From contig NZ_RBZY01000024.1 of NCBI RefSeq assembly GCF_004022425.1, positions 1-53,494 on the forward strand: a stretch of DNA of 53,494 nucleotides, given 5' to 3'. Source of the stretch: Microbacterium enclense. GTDB taxonomy: Bacteria > Actinomycetota > Actinomycetes > Actinomycetales > Microbacteriaceae. Both the position numbers and the translations under genes were made by a program. Positions 35,809-44,485 of this stretch are shown piece by piece (position 1 is the first letter of the stretch; every line of letters starts with the position of its first letter). Below the pieces are notes generated by a model. That model was not told the origin of the DNA. It saw only the letters and a program-made list of their open reading frames with translations, and did not search any database.

Positions 35809-36105
35809 GTGGTGGCGTTCGTCGTCGGGAACGTCTACGACGGCTGGACCCTCTCGAGCACCGGAACACTCAGTGGCGGCCGCAAGACTCTCACGTTCAC
35901 GCACCCGGCTCTGACGATCCCGACCGGATCGACGTCCACGTCGACCTCCTTCAGCACGGTCGTCTACATGGCGCTCGCCTCCGGTCAGCCGGGTGCTCCG
36001 ATTCCCGGCGCGAGCAACACCTCGGGCCGCTTCCGCATCGGCGCGAGCTCCATCGTCGGAGGCCAGTACGCCGCCGACTCGTTCTTCCCCGCTCTGGAGG
36101 ACTGA
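35809..36105 (+). pseudogene. Orphan C-terminal fragment of a secreted-type beta protein
   Basis: A frame in a different phase from the truncated glycosyltransferase begins to look protein-like at VVAFVVGNVYDGW and runs to the TGA at 36103-36105. Its 98 residues are Ser/Thr/Gly-rich beta sequence (TLSGGRKTLTFTHP, RFRIGASSIVGG, ending FFPALED), like the end of an exported protein. No start codon with a ribosome binding site or signal peptide is present. A terminator follows, consistent with this being the true 3' end of a former gene whose 5' part has been deleted. Confidence 0.65.
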
Positions 36106-36121
36106 GCTCGGGTCGGCCGTG

Positions 36122-36163
36122 GAAGGGGTGGTCCGAGCGCGTGCGCGGTCGGGCCACCCCTTC
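36122..36163. terminator. Bidirectional hairpin terminator between convergent genes
   Basis: GAAGGGGTGG / CCACCCCTTC inverted repeat with a loop of about 22 nt. It lies between the orphan fragment and the beta-helix gene, so it could serve both strands. Confidence 0.6.
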
Positions 36164-36202
36164 TGGCATGTCAGCCGTGAAGACCCACGCGTCGCCCGTT
36201 CG

Positions 36203-38461
36203 TCACCGCAGCCGTCGCCACGACGATCCGACCCACATCAGCGAGAGCTGGTCGCCGGAGCCGAGAGCGACGGACGTATCCGGCGTGAGCGTGACCCCGT
36301 AGGCCGATCCGCTGCGAACCGTCAGAGTCGCGCCCCTGTCCGCACGGGCGACGAGGATCAGAAGGCGCTGGCCGAGCCGGCGGCCCTTCTCCAGCTTGCC
36401 CAGCTGCCGCGAGATGCCGTCGCTGAGCGTCGCAAGCAGCAGGAGGCTTTCGTCGGGTGCCCGCGTGGCTGCGCGGAGCGAACCGGTCAGGGCCGCGTTG
36501 GTGAATGTCGTCGATGCGGAGGATGACAGAGAGGCCTGGGAGTCGTCGTTGCGCGTCCAGGTGCTCCACCCGAAGGTGCACCTCGGTGAGGCGCCGAGAT
36601 TTCCGGGCATGACCGGAAACGGCGTCTCCATCTCGACGAGGGCGTCGATGTCCGTGGTGGCGTCGGTCTCGAACGGTCCGACCGCGCACTGCGACGCGTA
36701 GAAGTCGCTCGCGCGCACTCGCATCCCGCGGATGTAGATCCGCGAGCCCGGCGACGGGGCGTCCACGGTGGAACGCAGGATGCGGTTGCGGTTGTTCTCG
36801 ACCCGGGTGACGCCCTCGAAATCGATGGCTCCGTCGACCAGGTCCAGCTGGCTGTTCGTGTTCTGGATGAAGGCGAACTCCGGGAGGTCGGCAGCCGTGA
36901 CGTCGTAATCGCTGATGCGGACGCGTGCGTTGGTGATGCGCCCGAGCCGCCGCGCTCCGCGCGCGTGCAGGCCCTTGATCGTCAGGGTCCGCTCCGTGTC
37001 CTGGACGCCGCGCTGGTCGTGCGCGCTCTCGCGGATCGAACACTGCACCACGGTGCTGCTGTCCTGGCACCGGAAGTCATCGACGGTGATGTGACGGGTG
37101 TCGCCGGTCCCCGAGCCGCCCGAGGTCTCGGTGAACACCTGCAACGCGATCGATCCGCCGATGACGGTGCAGTTGGTGATGCGGTGTCCGCTGCCGCGGA
37201 TGCTGAAGCCACTGCTGGTGGTGACCTGGGCGAGGCAGTTGTCGAAGTGCACGCCGTAGGACTCCTGGTGGGTGTCGAACGCCCCGACCGAGGCGGCGAT
37301 CACCTGCATCCCCATCACTCGCGGAAACAGCGTCCTCCCGTAGAACGAGGGGTACGGGCCGTTGGCGGCGACCTCCGTCGACTTGTCGCTGTACCCGTGG
37401 CGCACGTACCGCGCGACCCCACCGATGATGAGGCCGCCGTTGCTGGCGACATCGTGGATGCCATATCCGAAGATCCCCGCCGATGGATTGTCGATCGCGT
37501 GGCCGATCTCGGCGTTCTCGATGTGGTAGCCCGCGCAGGAACGCATCTGGATCGCGATGCCCACGGCGCGGATGACGCGGACGTTGATCAAACGGGGGGC
37601 ACGCATGGAGTCGCACCGCAGGACGCACTCCGGTGGCGTGGTGTTCGCGTAGGCGGAGTCGCTGACGTCGAACGACAGTCCGTCGATGGTCACCGTCTTG
37701 TCGTCGAGCTTGGCCAGGCGCACGTTGGAGGTGTAGTTCTCGAACGGCCACCCGTTCAGGCGCACGGTCGTGCCGGACACCGAGTGGATGCGCATGTACT
37801 CGCCGATGCGCGGAACCGTGGCGGATCCTCCGGTTCGACGGCTGCCCGGGATCACATCGTCGGCGTAGATCTTGACGATGTCGCCGCTGAGCCAGCCGCT
37901 CGGGGCGGATCTGAGCGTCACCTGCGTGCCCCCGGTGACCTGACCGTTCTCGTTGATCTCGATGCGGCTCGGAGCGGATGCCGCGGTGATCGCCGCGGTG
38001 TGCGATCCGTAGGCGCGGAGCACGATGCCGGTGTGCCCGTCACGGACCAGGACGGCTTGACGGTGGGGTGCGGAGATCGTGATGTTGGCCGGTACCTGCA
38101 GAGGGGCGCCGAGACGATAGCGCCCCGGCGGGACGAAAAGCGTGCCGCCGGGGGCGACGGCATCCAGGGCGGCCTGGAACGCACCCGCGCACTCGGCGGC
38201 GCCGGTGGGATCGAGCCCGGGGAACCGGGCAGGGGACGCGACCGTGACGGCGGTGCGGAATTCATCGTTTGCGACGGCTCCGACATCTCCCGCGCCCAGG
38301 ATGACCTCGCCCGTCTTGCCGTTGACGGACACCACCGGATCGGCCGCATGGGCCGGTCCGGGACGCGCCGTGGCGCCGGCGATGCCGGCGAAGACGCCGA
38401 CCGTGCCCAGCCCGAGAAGGGTTCGGCGTCCGGGGAGAGGAGAATTGTGATCGTCGGTCAT
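36203..38461 (-). CDS. Tat-exported right-handed beta-helix protein (pectate-lyase/depolymerase-like)
   Basis: A protein of 752 residues with a twin-arginine signal (GRRTLLGLG, Arg12-Arg13; cleavage near AHA at residue 39). The mature N-terminus holds VVSVNGKTGEVILGAGDVGA (43-62), a motif typical of phage tail-fibre and depolymerase adaptor regions. The long middle part (about 85-600) has the regular Val/Ile-Asn/Asp periodicity of a parallel beta-helix (LFVPPGRYRLGAPLQVPANI, ITNCTVIGG). The C-terminal 100 residues are a separate beta domain. It may be a polysaccharide lyase, epimerase or glycan-binding protein. ATG 38461 is preferred; a GTG at 38470 is possible. Confidence 0.85.
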   Translation of the reverse strand: MTDDHNSPLPGRRTLLGLGTVGVFAGIAGATARPGPAHAADPVVSVNGKTGEVILGAGDVGAVANDEFRTAVTVASPARFPGLDPTGAAECAGAFQAALDAVAPGGTLFVPPGRYRLGAPLQVPANITISAPHRQAVLVRDGHTGIVLRAYGSHTAAITAASAPSRIEINENGQVTGGTQVTLRSAPSGWLSGDIVKIYADDVIPGSRRTGGSATVPRIGEYMRIHSVSGTTVRLNGWPFENYTSNVRLAKLDDKTVTIDGLSFDVSDSAYANTTPPECVLRCDSMRAPRLINVRVIRAVGIAIQMRSCAGYHIENAEIGHAIDNPSAGIFGYGIHDVASNGGLIIGGVARYVRHGYSDKSTEVAANGPYPSFYGRTLFPRVMGMQVIAASVGAFDTHQESYGVHFDNCLAQVTTSSGFSIRGSGHRITNCTVIGGSIALQVFTETSGGSGTGDTRHITVDDFRCQDSSTVVQCSIRESAHDQRGVQDTERTLTIKGLHARGARRLGRITNARVRISDYDVTAADLPEFAFIQNTNSQLDLVDGAIDFEGVTRVENNRNRILRSTVDAPSPGSRIYIRGMRVRASDFYASQCAVGPFETDATTDIDALVEMETPFPVMPGNLGASPRCTFGWSTWTRNDDSQASLSSSASTTFTNAALTGSLRAATRAPDESLLLLATLSDGISRQLGKLEKGRRLGQRLLILVARADRGATLTVRSGSAYGVTLTPDTSVALGSGDQLSLMWVGSSWRRLR

Positions 38462-38502
38462 GTGCCCCACTGCCTTCGATGTTTTCTCGCGCGAATTGCG
38501 CG

Positions 38503-39966
38503 TTATTTCGATCTTCTCGAAATCGCCTTTCTAGCAAAAGCTCGCAAAGTGTCCAGGTCTCTGCGCACGCGGGGAATGAAAGCCCACGCGAGTCCGTACC
38601 AGACGAGTGCGACCACGAGCCCCAGGGCAAGGGGCAGGGGGGCGGGCAGACCCTCTGTCACGCGGGCGACCACGTGAGCGGCGAGCGCACCCGGGGCGGC
38701 GAAGGCCAGCAGCGCGCGGACGACGTCCACGAACATCGGGCGGACATCCAGCGACGCCACGCGGCCGACCCAGAGAAGGGATGCCGCCCAGTACAGCGCG
38801 TAGGCGACCGAGAACATCAGCGCCACGCCTTGAGCGCCCCAGGGCAGCCCGGTGAGCATCACGCCGATGAGCAGGGGTTGGGATACGACGAAATACCGCA
38901 GCTGCTGCGCGGCATATCCCTGGGACATGTAGATCCAGAAGCAGATCTGCACGAGCGAGCGGAATACGCCGCCGATGGCGAGGAGGCTCACCAAGGTGCC
39001 CGCCTGCGACCACTCGGGTCCGAGGACGAAGAAGACGATCTGCGGGCCGAGGGCCGCGAGAAGCGAGAAGATCGCCCCCGTCACATACAGCGCGACGAGC
39101 TGAGCCTGTCGCACGTACGCGGCGAGCCTTTCGGTCTCACCCTTCAATTTCGAGAGAACGGGTACCGCCACGCGCGAGAGCGGCGTGTTGATCTGATTGA
39201 TCGGGAGAACCATCAGCTGATATGCGCGGTCGTACGATCCGAGCGCGGTCGGGCCCCACGCGCGGCCGATCGCGATGCTGTCGACGTTGCGCGTGGCGTA
39301 GCCGAGCACCTGTGTCGCCGCGAGGCTCACGCCGAATCTCAACAGCGTGGACATGTCCTCCCCACGGCGGGGGAGTCCGGGGAACCATCGCGCGAGCATG
39401 ACGGCGAGGATCAGCCCGAAGACCGCGGTCCCGACCTGTTGCGCCACGAGCGCCCACAGTCCGAAGCCCGAAGCGGCCAGAACGATCGCCAGGGCCGTGG
39501 ACAGCAGGTAGGGGCCGACATCGGTGACGGAGAGCGCGACGAAACGCAGGCCGCGGTTGATGTGGACGCGGAACTGCGTGGACGCGCCCCCGAGGAGGAA
39601 GGTGACGGACATCACCTGAACGACCGGAACGAGGTCGGGTTCGCCGTAGAACGCCGCGATCGGGTAGGCCATCGCGAAGACAGCCGCCGTCAGGATGCAC
39701 CCGATCCCGAAGTTGATCCACCACAGGTTCGACTGCTGGCCGCGCGTGAGGTCACGTGCCTGCAGTGCCGCCATCGACAAGCCGAAGTCGCGGAAGATCT
39801 CGGCGACGCCGATGATCGAGGTCACCATCGCCATGAGGCCGAAGGAGGCGGGGTCGATCAGACGTGCCAGCACGACCAGAGAGCTGAACATGATGACGAG
39901 GCGGACCGCCTGGAAACCCAGGGTCACGGCGCCGCCACGCGCCGCGCTCGAGGAGAGCGTCGTCAT
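38503..39966 (-). CDS. Wzx-type polysaccharide flippase
   Basis: A protein of 487 residues of the MOP/polysaccharide-transporter superfamily, which flips lipid-linked repeat units across the membrane. About 12 to 14 hydrophobic helices are visible. The N-terminus (VTLGFQAVRLVIMFSSLVVL) and RLIDPASFGLMAMV are typical of the PST family, as is GRAWGPTALGSYDRAYQLM (about 235). The ATG at 39966 follows the pyruvyl transferase stop by 28 nt, so the two genes are probably co-transcribed. The longer frame upstream overlaps that gene and is not used. Confidence 0.9.
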   Translation of the reverse strand: MTTLSSSAARGGAVTLGFQAVRLVIMFSSLVVLARLIDPASFGLMAMVTSIIGVAEIFRDFGLSMAALQARDLTRGQQSNLWWINFGIGCILTAAVFAMAYPIAAFYGEPDLVPVVQVMSVTFLLGGASTQFRVHINRGLRFVALSVTDVGPYLLSTALAIVLAASGFGLWALVAQQVGTAVFGLILAVMLARWFPGLPRRGEDMSTLLRFGVSLAATQVLGYATRNVDSIAIGRAWGPTALGSYDRAYQLMVLPINQINTPLSRVAVPVLSKLKGETERLAAYVRQAQLVALYVTGAIFSLLAALGPQIVFFVLGPEWSQAGTLVSLLAIGGVFRSLVQICFWIYMSQGYAAQQLRYFVVSQPLLIGVMLTGLPWGAQGVALMFSVAYALYWAASLLWVGRVASLDVRPMFVDVVRALLAFAAPGALAAHVVARVTEGLPAPLPLALGLVVALVWYGLAWAFIPRVRRDLDTLRAFARKAISRRSK

Positions 39967-39994
39967 GAGGCCGCCGGCATCCGCGTGCTCGTCA

Positions 39995-41050
39995 TCATGA
40001 GAGCAGCTGCGCCATGTCGGAGGAGAGCGCGGTGAGTCGCGTCCGAGCCTCCGCGCACCGGGCCGCGGGATCCATCTCGAGCGCCGCCCGCAACGCCTGC
40101 ACCGCGTGCTCCGCGTCTCGATACTCCGCGACGCCGGCGCACCCGCCGTCGAGGCCAGCGACCGCGAGCGTGCGACGGACCTTCTCGGGCGACCCGCCGG
40201 TGAACCCGAGCGGGACGGCCCCCTCGGTGGCTCCGATGGCGAGTGCGTGGAGCCGATCGCTGACGACTGCCCGGCTGCCGGCGAACAGCTCGCGCATCTC
40301 GCGCTCGCGGTCGGCGTGATCGCCGGAGTCCCAGGTCGACACCGGGACCCCGCCCAGCTCGGAGGCGACGTGTCGCGCGCGCTCGTTGTCACGGACGACC
40401 TGCGAAGCGACGACGACCTCGAGGTTCTCTGCCTCAACGAGACCTCGGACGGCGGAGTACCAGAGGGGTGCCGGCTCGTCGCGGTCGCCGCGCATGCTCA
40501 CGACGAGGCGAGTGCGCTCTCCCGACGGACGCGCATCCGCGTCCTGCCCCAGGGAGAAGGCCCAGTCGGGCTCGACGCGCCCGACTCCGGTGATGTCGGC
40601 CGAGACCTGGTCACGCCAGGTGACCAGAGAGCAGGTGCGCAGCCCGAGGCGTACGCGGGCCGTGCGGCGCTCGGCCGCGGCCCGGACGCCGATACCCGTA
40701 TGGAGGACACTGCCGCCGCGCGCGCGGGCCCACGCGAGGCGCGCCACGAGCTTCGCCCCCATGTAGGAATGCGCTTTCTCGATCCGCGCCTCGCCGGCAT
40801 TGAAGACGAAATGGGTGCGCACCGATGACAGGACGGACCGGTCGAACGCCGAGAACCAGGCCGCGGAGGATTCGTACACGGTGTCGTCCGCGTGCAGACC
40901 CAGCGCGCTCCGATAGGAGGCGGAATTCCGTCCGGTCAGGACGTGCAGTCGAGCACCCGAGGAGCGCACCGCGTTGATGAGGCCACGGCGGAGGACGGAA
41001 TCACCGAGGTTATCTTCCTGGCCCGTGACGGCGACGAAGACGTTCGGCAT
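39995..41050 (-). CDS. Polysaccharide pyruvyl transferase family protein
   Basis: A protein of 351 residues resembling the polysaccharide pyruvyl transferase (CsaB-like) family, which adds pyruvate ketals to glycans from phosphoenolpyruvate. Visible landmarks are QEDNLGDSVLRRGLI near the N-terminus, FNAGEARIEK, LVTWRDQVSADITG (near 165), SDRLHALAIGATEGAVP and GGSPEKVRRT near the C-terminus, the SDRLHAL stretch being typical of the family. The ATG at 41050 lies 6 nt after TACGAT, so leaderless expression is likely; an alternative start at 41089 has a GGAGG site. The order wzy-PPT-wzx supports a Wzx/Wzy-type pathway. Confidence 0.85.
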   Translation of the reverse strand: MPNVFVAVTGQEDNLGDSVLRRGLINAVRSSGARLHVLTGRNSASYRSALGLHADDTVYESSAAWFSAFDRSVLSSVRTHFVFNAGEARIEKAHSYMGAKLVARLAWARARGGSVLHTGIGVRAAAERRTARVRLGLRTCSLVTWRDQVSADITGVGRVEPDWAFSLGQDADARPSGERTRLVVSMRGDRDEPAPLWYSAVRGLVEAENLEVVVASQVVRDNERARHVASELGGVPVSTWDSGDHADREREMRELFAGSRAVVSDRLHALAIGATEGAVPLGFTGGSPEKVRRTLAVAGLDGGCAGVAEYRDAEHAVQALRAALEMDPAARCAEARTRLTALSSDMAQLLS

Positions 41051-41056
41051 TGAACG

Positions 41057-41062
41057 ATCGTA
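41057..41062 (-). promoter_or_regulatory. -10 box of a leaderless promoter
   Basis: TACGAT on the minus strand, then 6 nt, then the ATG at 41050 of the pyruvyl transferase gene. Confidence 0.5.
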
Positions 41063-41179
41063 TCGCAGGGCGAAATGTCGCCTCGCCATGTCGGCCGCCT
41101 CCGCCGTCGAATGTCGCGCATCGTCCGATGTCGCTCGCGGCGCCCCTGTGCGGGTGCCGGTGGGCGGGGCGTGCAGGGT

Positions 41180-42466
41180 TCACTTCTGGGCCGTGAGCGG
41201 CGGAGGGGGAGTGGCGCTGTCTGCGCGGTCCTCGTCGGGAGGGCTCGTGTCGTCAGGAGGCGGTGTCGGTGCGCGCGACGCGCACACGATCGCCAGGAGC
41301 AATGGCATCCAGTACTGAGGCTGGTTCAGGAAAGCCGCCGTGAAAGCGAACACCAGGATGCCGAACGTGATCGCGGCCGCCCACGGGTCGGCGCGGCGGC
41401 GGAGGGCAGCGATGACGACCCCGAACACGACGGTCAGGCTCAGCAGCGCCAGCCATGCGACATAGAGGATCCCGCCCTGGTACCAACCGCGCAGGAGGTA
41501 GTTGTGTACGACCGTGACCCCGTCGAACGTGCCGGCGTTGCGAGGATCGAGTCCGACGCCGACGAAGGGGCTGCTGTTGATCCAGTCCCACGCCCACGCG
41601 TAGGTGAGCTCGCGGACCTCCAGTGACGCCGCGCCGCCTCCGCTGGACTGCCCGGTGACGACTTCGACGCGGGTGAAGACCGAATCCAGAAGGTTCTGCT
41701 CCACATTGGCGAGGGCGAGCGCCCCGCCGACGAGGGCGAGGACCAGGACGCCGGTCACCGCCGTCCCGATGACCTTCCGCGCGGCGAGCAGGCCGACGGC
41801 GAGGCCGGCAGCCAAGGCGAGCATGGCGCTGAGGCTTCCGGTGCCGACCAACGCAGCGCCGTTCACGAGGATCACACCGGCGAGGACCAGGCGAGTGAAG
41901 TCCGCTGAGCGGCGCCACACCCCGAGGCAGACGAGGATGGCGATCGCGGCCATCAGGCCCAACGTGTTCGGATGCTCGGCCAGGCCCGTCGCGCGGCCGA
42001 ACACGAGCCCCTCGCCGACGCTGACGCCCACGAGCTGGAGGACGCCCGCAGCGGCCGAGACCGTCTGGCCCACGAGGAACCACGTGAGGATGTGGCGGAG
42101 GGCCTGGGGGCGGTCCCTGACGAGTCTCGTCAGGACGCACACCATCGTCACGATCATGACCGTGGCGGAGACGCCGACCGCCACGGAGGCGCTGATCGAG
42201 CTGTTGGTCCCCGACATGACGGCGGCGAGCGGGATCAGACACACGGCCGCGATCCAGACTCCGGGGTGCGGCGGGCGAGCTACGTATCCCAGGGCGGCGA
42301 GGACGAGTCCGATCGCACCGAGGACGAGGGTCTGCCGCAGGACGTCCGTCCCGAACACCGTCCGGGAGGCGGGGATGCAGAGGGCGAGCACGCTCCAGAA
42401 AACGGTCAGCGGAGCACCTAGCCAGGCGTTCGGTGCCTGCCGCACGCGATTCGATCGAGCGCCCAC
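41180..42466 (-). CDS. O-antigen-ligase/Wzy-type polymerase
   Basis: A membrane protein of 428 residues with about ten to twelve helices and a large loop near residues 285-325 containing ELTYAWAWDWINSSPFVGVG and the VHNYLLRGWYQGG motif; these are characteristic of the O-antigen ligase/polymerase (PF04932-like) group. Such proteins link repeat units outside the membrane. The C-terminal tail is Pro/Asp-rich. The start is a GTG at 42466, one nucleotide after the TGA of the preceding GT2 gene, which supports translational coupling; a longer frame overlapping that gene is rejected. Confidence 0.88.
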   Translation of the reverse strand: MGARSNRVRQAPNAWLGAPLTVFWSVLALCIPASRTVFGTDVLRQTLVLGAIGLVLAALGYVARPPHPGVWIAAVCLIPLAAVMSGTNSSISASVAVGVSATVMIVTMVCVLTRLVRDRPQALRHILTWFLVGQTVSAAAGVLQLVGVSVGEGLVFGRATGLAEHPNTLGLMAAIAILVCLGVWRRSADFTRLVLAGVILVNGAALVGTGSLSAMLALAAGLAVGLLAARKVIGTAVTGVLVLALVGGALALANVEQNLLDSVFTRVEVVTGQSSGGGAASLEVRELTYAWAWDWINSSPFVGVGLDPRNAGTFDGVTVVHNYLLRGWYQGGILYVAWLALLSLTVVFGVVIAALRRRADPWAAAITFGILVFAFTAAFLNQPQYWMPLLLAIVCASRAPTPPPDDTSPPDEDRADSATPPPPLTAQK

Positions 42467-42467
42467 G

Positions 42468-43430
42468 TCAGCTGCTCGAGGCTTCCGTGAATCCAGCGAC
42501 CTCGTAGGCGGCGTTCTGGCGCCCCCGACGGAGCTTTCGGACCAGGCCGCGCGGGCCGTACAGTGCCGCCACCCAGGCGAGATGGTAGGCGCGGGCCACG
42601 GGGTTCGGTGAGCACCGTGAGCGGATCCGGTGGACGAGCTGACGAAGGACCCGGCGGTCCTCGGCCGAAAGATACGCGCGGTGCTTGGCCATGTAGAGCT
42701 CCGTGCCGCGGGCACGCGCCTCGTTCACGGCGGTCAGCTGACCGCTGCGGTGTTTGCGCTGGCGCAGCAGGCGTTCGGGAACGGCGGTGTAGGTCGAGCC
42801 CGCCCGAAGGAAGCGGGCGAAGAAGTCGGTGTCGTTGCGCACGGGCATCTCGGGGTCGAATCCGTCGACGGCCCAGAACGCCTGCCGCCGGACGAGGAAG
42901 TTGCTGCCCGTGATGCCGGGGTTCACCGAGATCACCTGGTCGGCGCGCAGACCGTCGACGATCGAATGCCCGTTCTTCTCGTGCCGATCGCTGAACTCCA
43001 CGATCCAGGTGACGGCCAGGTCGGCACCCGAGCGGGGGAGGGCTGCGCGAGAGCGCTCGACGAACTCGACCTCCCAGACGTCGTCGTCGTCGAGGAATCC
43101 GATGAGATCGCCCGTCGTGAGCTTGGCGCCGTGGTTACGGGAGCCGGACGCCCCCGGGCGCCCCGCGGGGCGCTCGACGTAGCGAACGGGTATGGCGGCA
43201 TCGGAGGCGATCGCGGTGCACACCTCGGCCGCGGCCGGGTCGGGGACGTCGCTCACGATCACGATCTCGCTCACGGGAGAGGTCTGCGCGAGAACGGAGC
43301 GGATGGCGTCGCCCAGGTACTCCGCGCGCTGATGCGTCGGGATGACCACCGAGACGGTAGCGCCGGTGTCGGGCATAGGGGGCCTCTCACTCGCGGGTGC
43401 GGAAAAGCTTCCGTCGACGGAACCGGTCAT
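42468..43430 (-). CDS. GT2 glycosyltransferase
   Basis: A 320-residue GT-A family 2 transferase. VSVVIPTHQRAEYLGDAIRS (near 26-45) is the nucleotide-binding start, LIGFLDDDDVWEVEF (near 110) is the DXD metal site, and the acceptor region holds ITGSNFLVRR and NDTDFFARFLR. The C-terminal part is basic. The ATG at 43430 overlaps the stop of the preceding GT4 gene (ATGA). The donor sugar cannot be read from sequence. Confidence 0.88.
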   Translation of the reverse strand: MTGSVDGSFSAPASERPPMPDTGATVSVVIPTHQRAEYLGDAIRSVLAQTSPVSEIVIVSDVPDPAAAEVCTAIASDAAIPVRYVERPAGRPGASGSRNHGAKLTTGDLIGFLDDDDVWEVEFVERSRAALPRSGADLAVTWIVEFSDRHEKNGHSIVDGLRADQVISVNPGITGSNFLVRRQAFWAVDGFDPEMPVRNDTDFFARFLRAGSTYTAVPERLLRQRKHRSGQLTAVNEARARGTELYMAKHRAYLSAEDRRVLRQLVHRIRSRCSPNPVARAYHLAWVAALYGPRGLVRKLRRGRQNAAYEVAGFTEASSS

Positions 43431-44485
43431 CGCTGCGACCGCGCTCTGCTCACCGCAGCCGACGCGGCGGAGATGTTGTCGACTGCCGAATCGATCGTCA
43501 GCCCCGCCGCGTTCATTTTGACATGCGAAGCGATACGTTCCCGCATCCGAGGGTCCGAATGTACGACGGACAACGTCCGCGTCCACGCGGCCGCATCGCC
43601 CACCGGGAGGACGCAGAGCTTCCGGAGCTCAGGGTCCGTGAAGAGCATCTCGGCGCATCCGAAGCGGTCCGAGACGATCGTCGGGATGCCGAGCATCGCG
43701 GCCTCCACCGCACTGCGGCCGAAGGCTTCCCGCGTGGAGGTTCCCACGTAGGCGATCGCGTCGGACCACAATTCCGCGCGTGGCGCCCAGCCGGCGATTC
43801 GGACGTTCGCCGGCGCGTCGTTCGCGAGCGCGTCCCGCAGCGGACCGGTGCCGTACATCGCTCCCCGGGCCTGGGGGAGCGCTCGCAAGGCATCCAGGAA
43901 GAGAGACGGGTTCTTGTCGTGGCCGTAGCGTGCGGCCCACACGAACGTCCCCGGCTCCGGGGACCGGGGAAGTGCGGATGGCGGTTGCAACCCCGGCGCG
44001 ACGATCCGGCCGACGATCGAGCCGACGTCCCGCGCCAGCAGCGGGGTCGTGGCCCAGACCTCACGGGCACGGCCGAGCGCGAGACGTTCGAGTCCACGCC
44101 AGACGGCCGTTTTCGCCCTCGAGGATTCACCGCGAGCGGGCCAGGGGAGTCCACGCAGGTACGCGATCCAGGGAAGCGAGGTCAGGCTCAACGCCATGTC
44201 GCTCTGCGGGATCATCGAGATGATCACGTCCGCTTCACGCACCTGCGGCAAGGACTTCAGTCGCCCCGCGAGATCGCGGACACCGCCGAGGCCGCGCGGC
44301 TCGAGGGTGAGCTCGGTCACCCCGTCGGCATCCGTGGGGCTTCCGGATGCCTCGCCGGCGACACCGATCACCGCTGTCCAAGGGAGCCCGCGCGCGCGAG
44401 CGGCTGTCACCGCCTCGACCGTGGAGTTGTACACGCCGCTGCGGGCGACGAGCGGGGCGGCGACGAAGCAGACGCGGCCGCTCAT
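43427..44485 (-). CDS. GT4-family glycosyltransferase
   Basis: A protein of 352 residues with the two-Rossmann GT-B layout: an N-terminal domain starting RVCFVAAPLVARSGVYN and a C-terminal donor domain with GTFVWAARYGHDKNPSLFL (near 190), YGTGPLRD, and the family EX7E motif region STREAFGRSAVEAAMLGIP (near 262). It sits in the minus-strand chain of glycosyltransferase genes; both ends overlap neighbours by 4 nt. It would act on a lipid-linked glycan at the cytoplasmic face. Substrate unknown. Confidence 0.86.
   Translation of the reverse strand: MSGRVCFVAAPLVARSGVYNSTVEAVTAARARGLPWTAVIGVAGEASGSPTDADGVTELTLEPRGLGGVRDLAGRLKSLPQVREADVIISMIPQSDMALSLTSLPWIAYLRGLPWPARGESSRAKTAVWRGLERLALGRAREVWATTPLLARDVGSIVGRIVAPGLQPPSALPRSPEPGTFVWAARYGHDKNPSLFLDALRALPQARGAMYGTGPLRDALANDAPANVRIAGWAPRAELWSDAIAYVGTSTREAFGRSAVEAAMLGIPTIVSDRFGCAEMLFTDPELRKLCVLPVGDAAAWTRTLSVVHSDPRMRERIASHVKMNAAGLTIDSAVDNISAASAAVSRARSQR

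Noticed and set aside
38462..38470. GTG start giving three extra residues to the beta-helix protein
   Set aside because: Not excluded, but the ribosome binding site would be only 2 nt away; ATG 38461 fits the Tat signal equally well.
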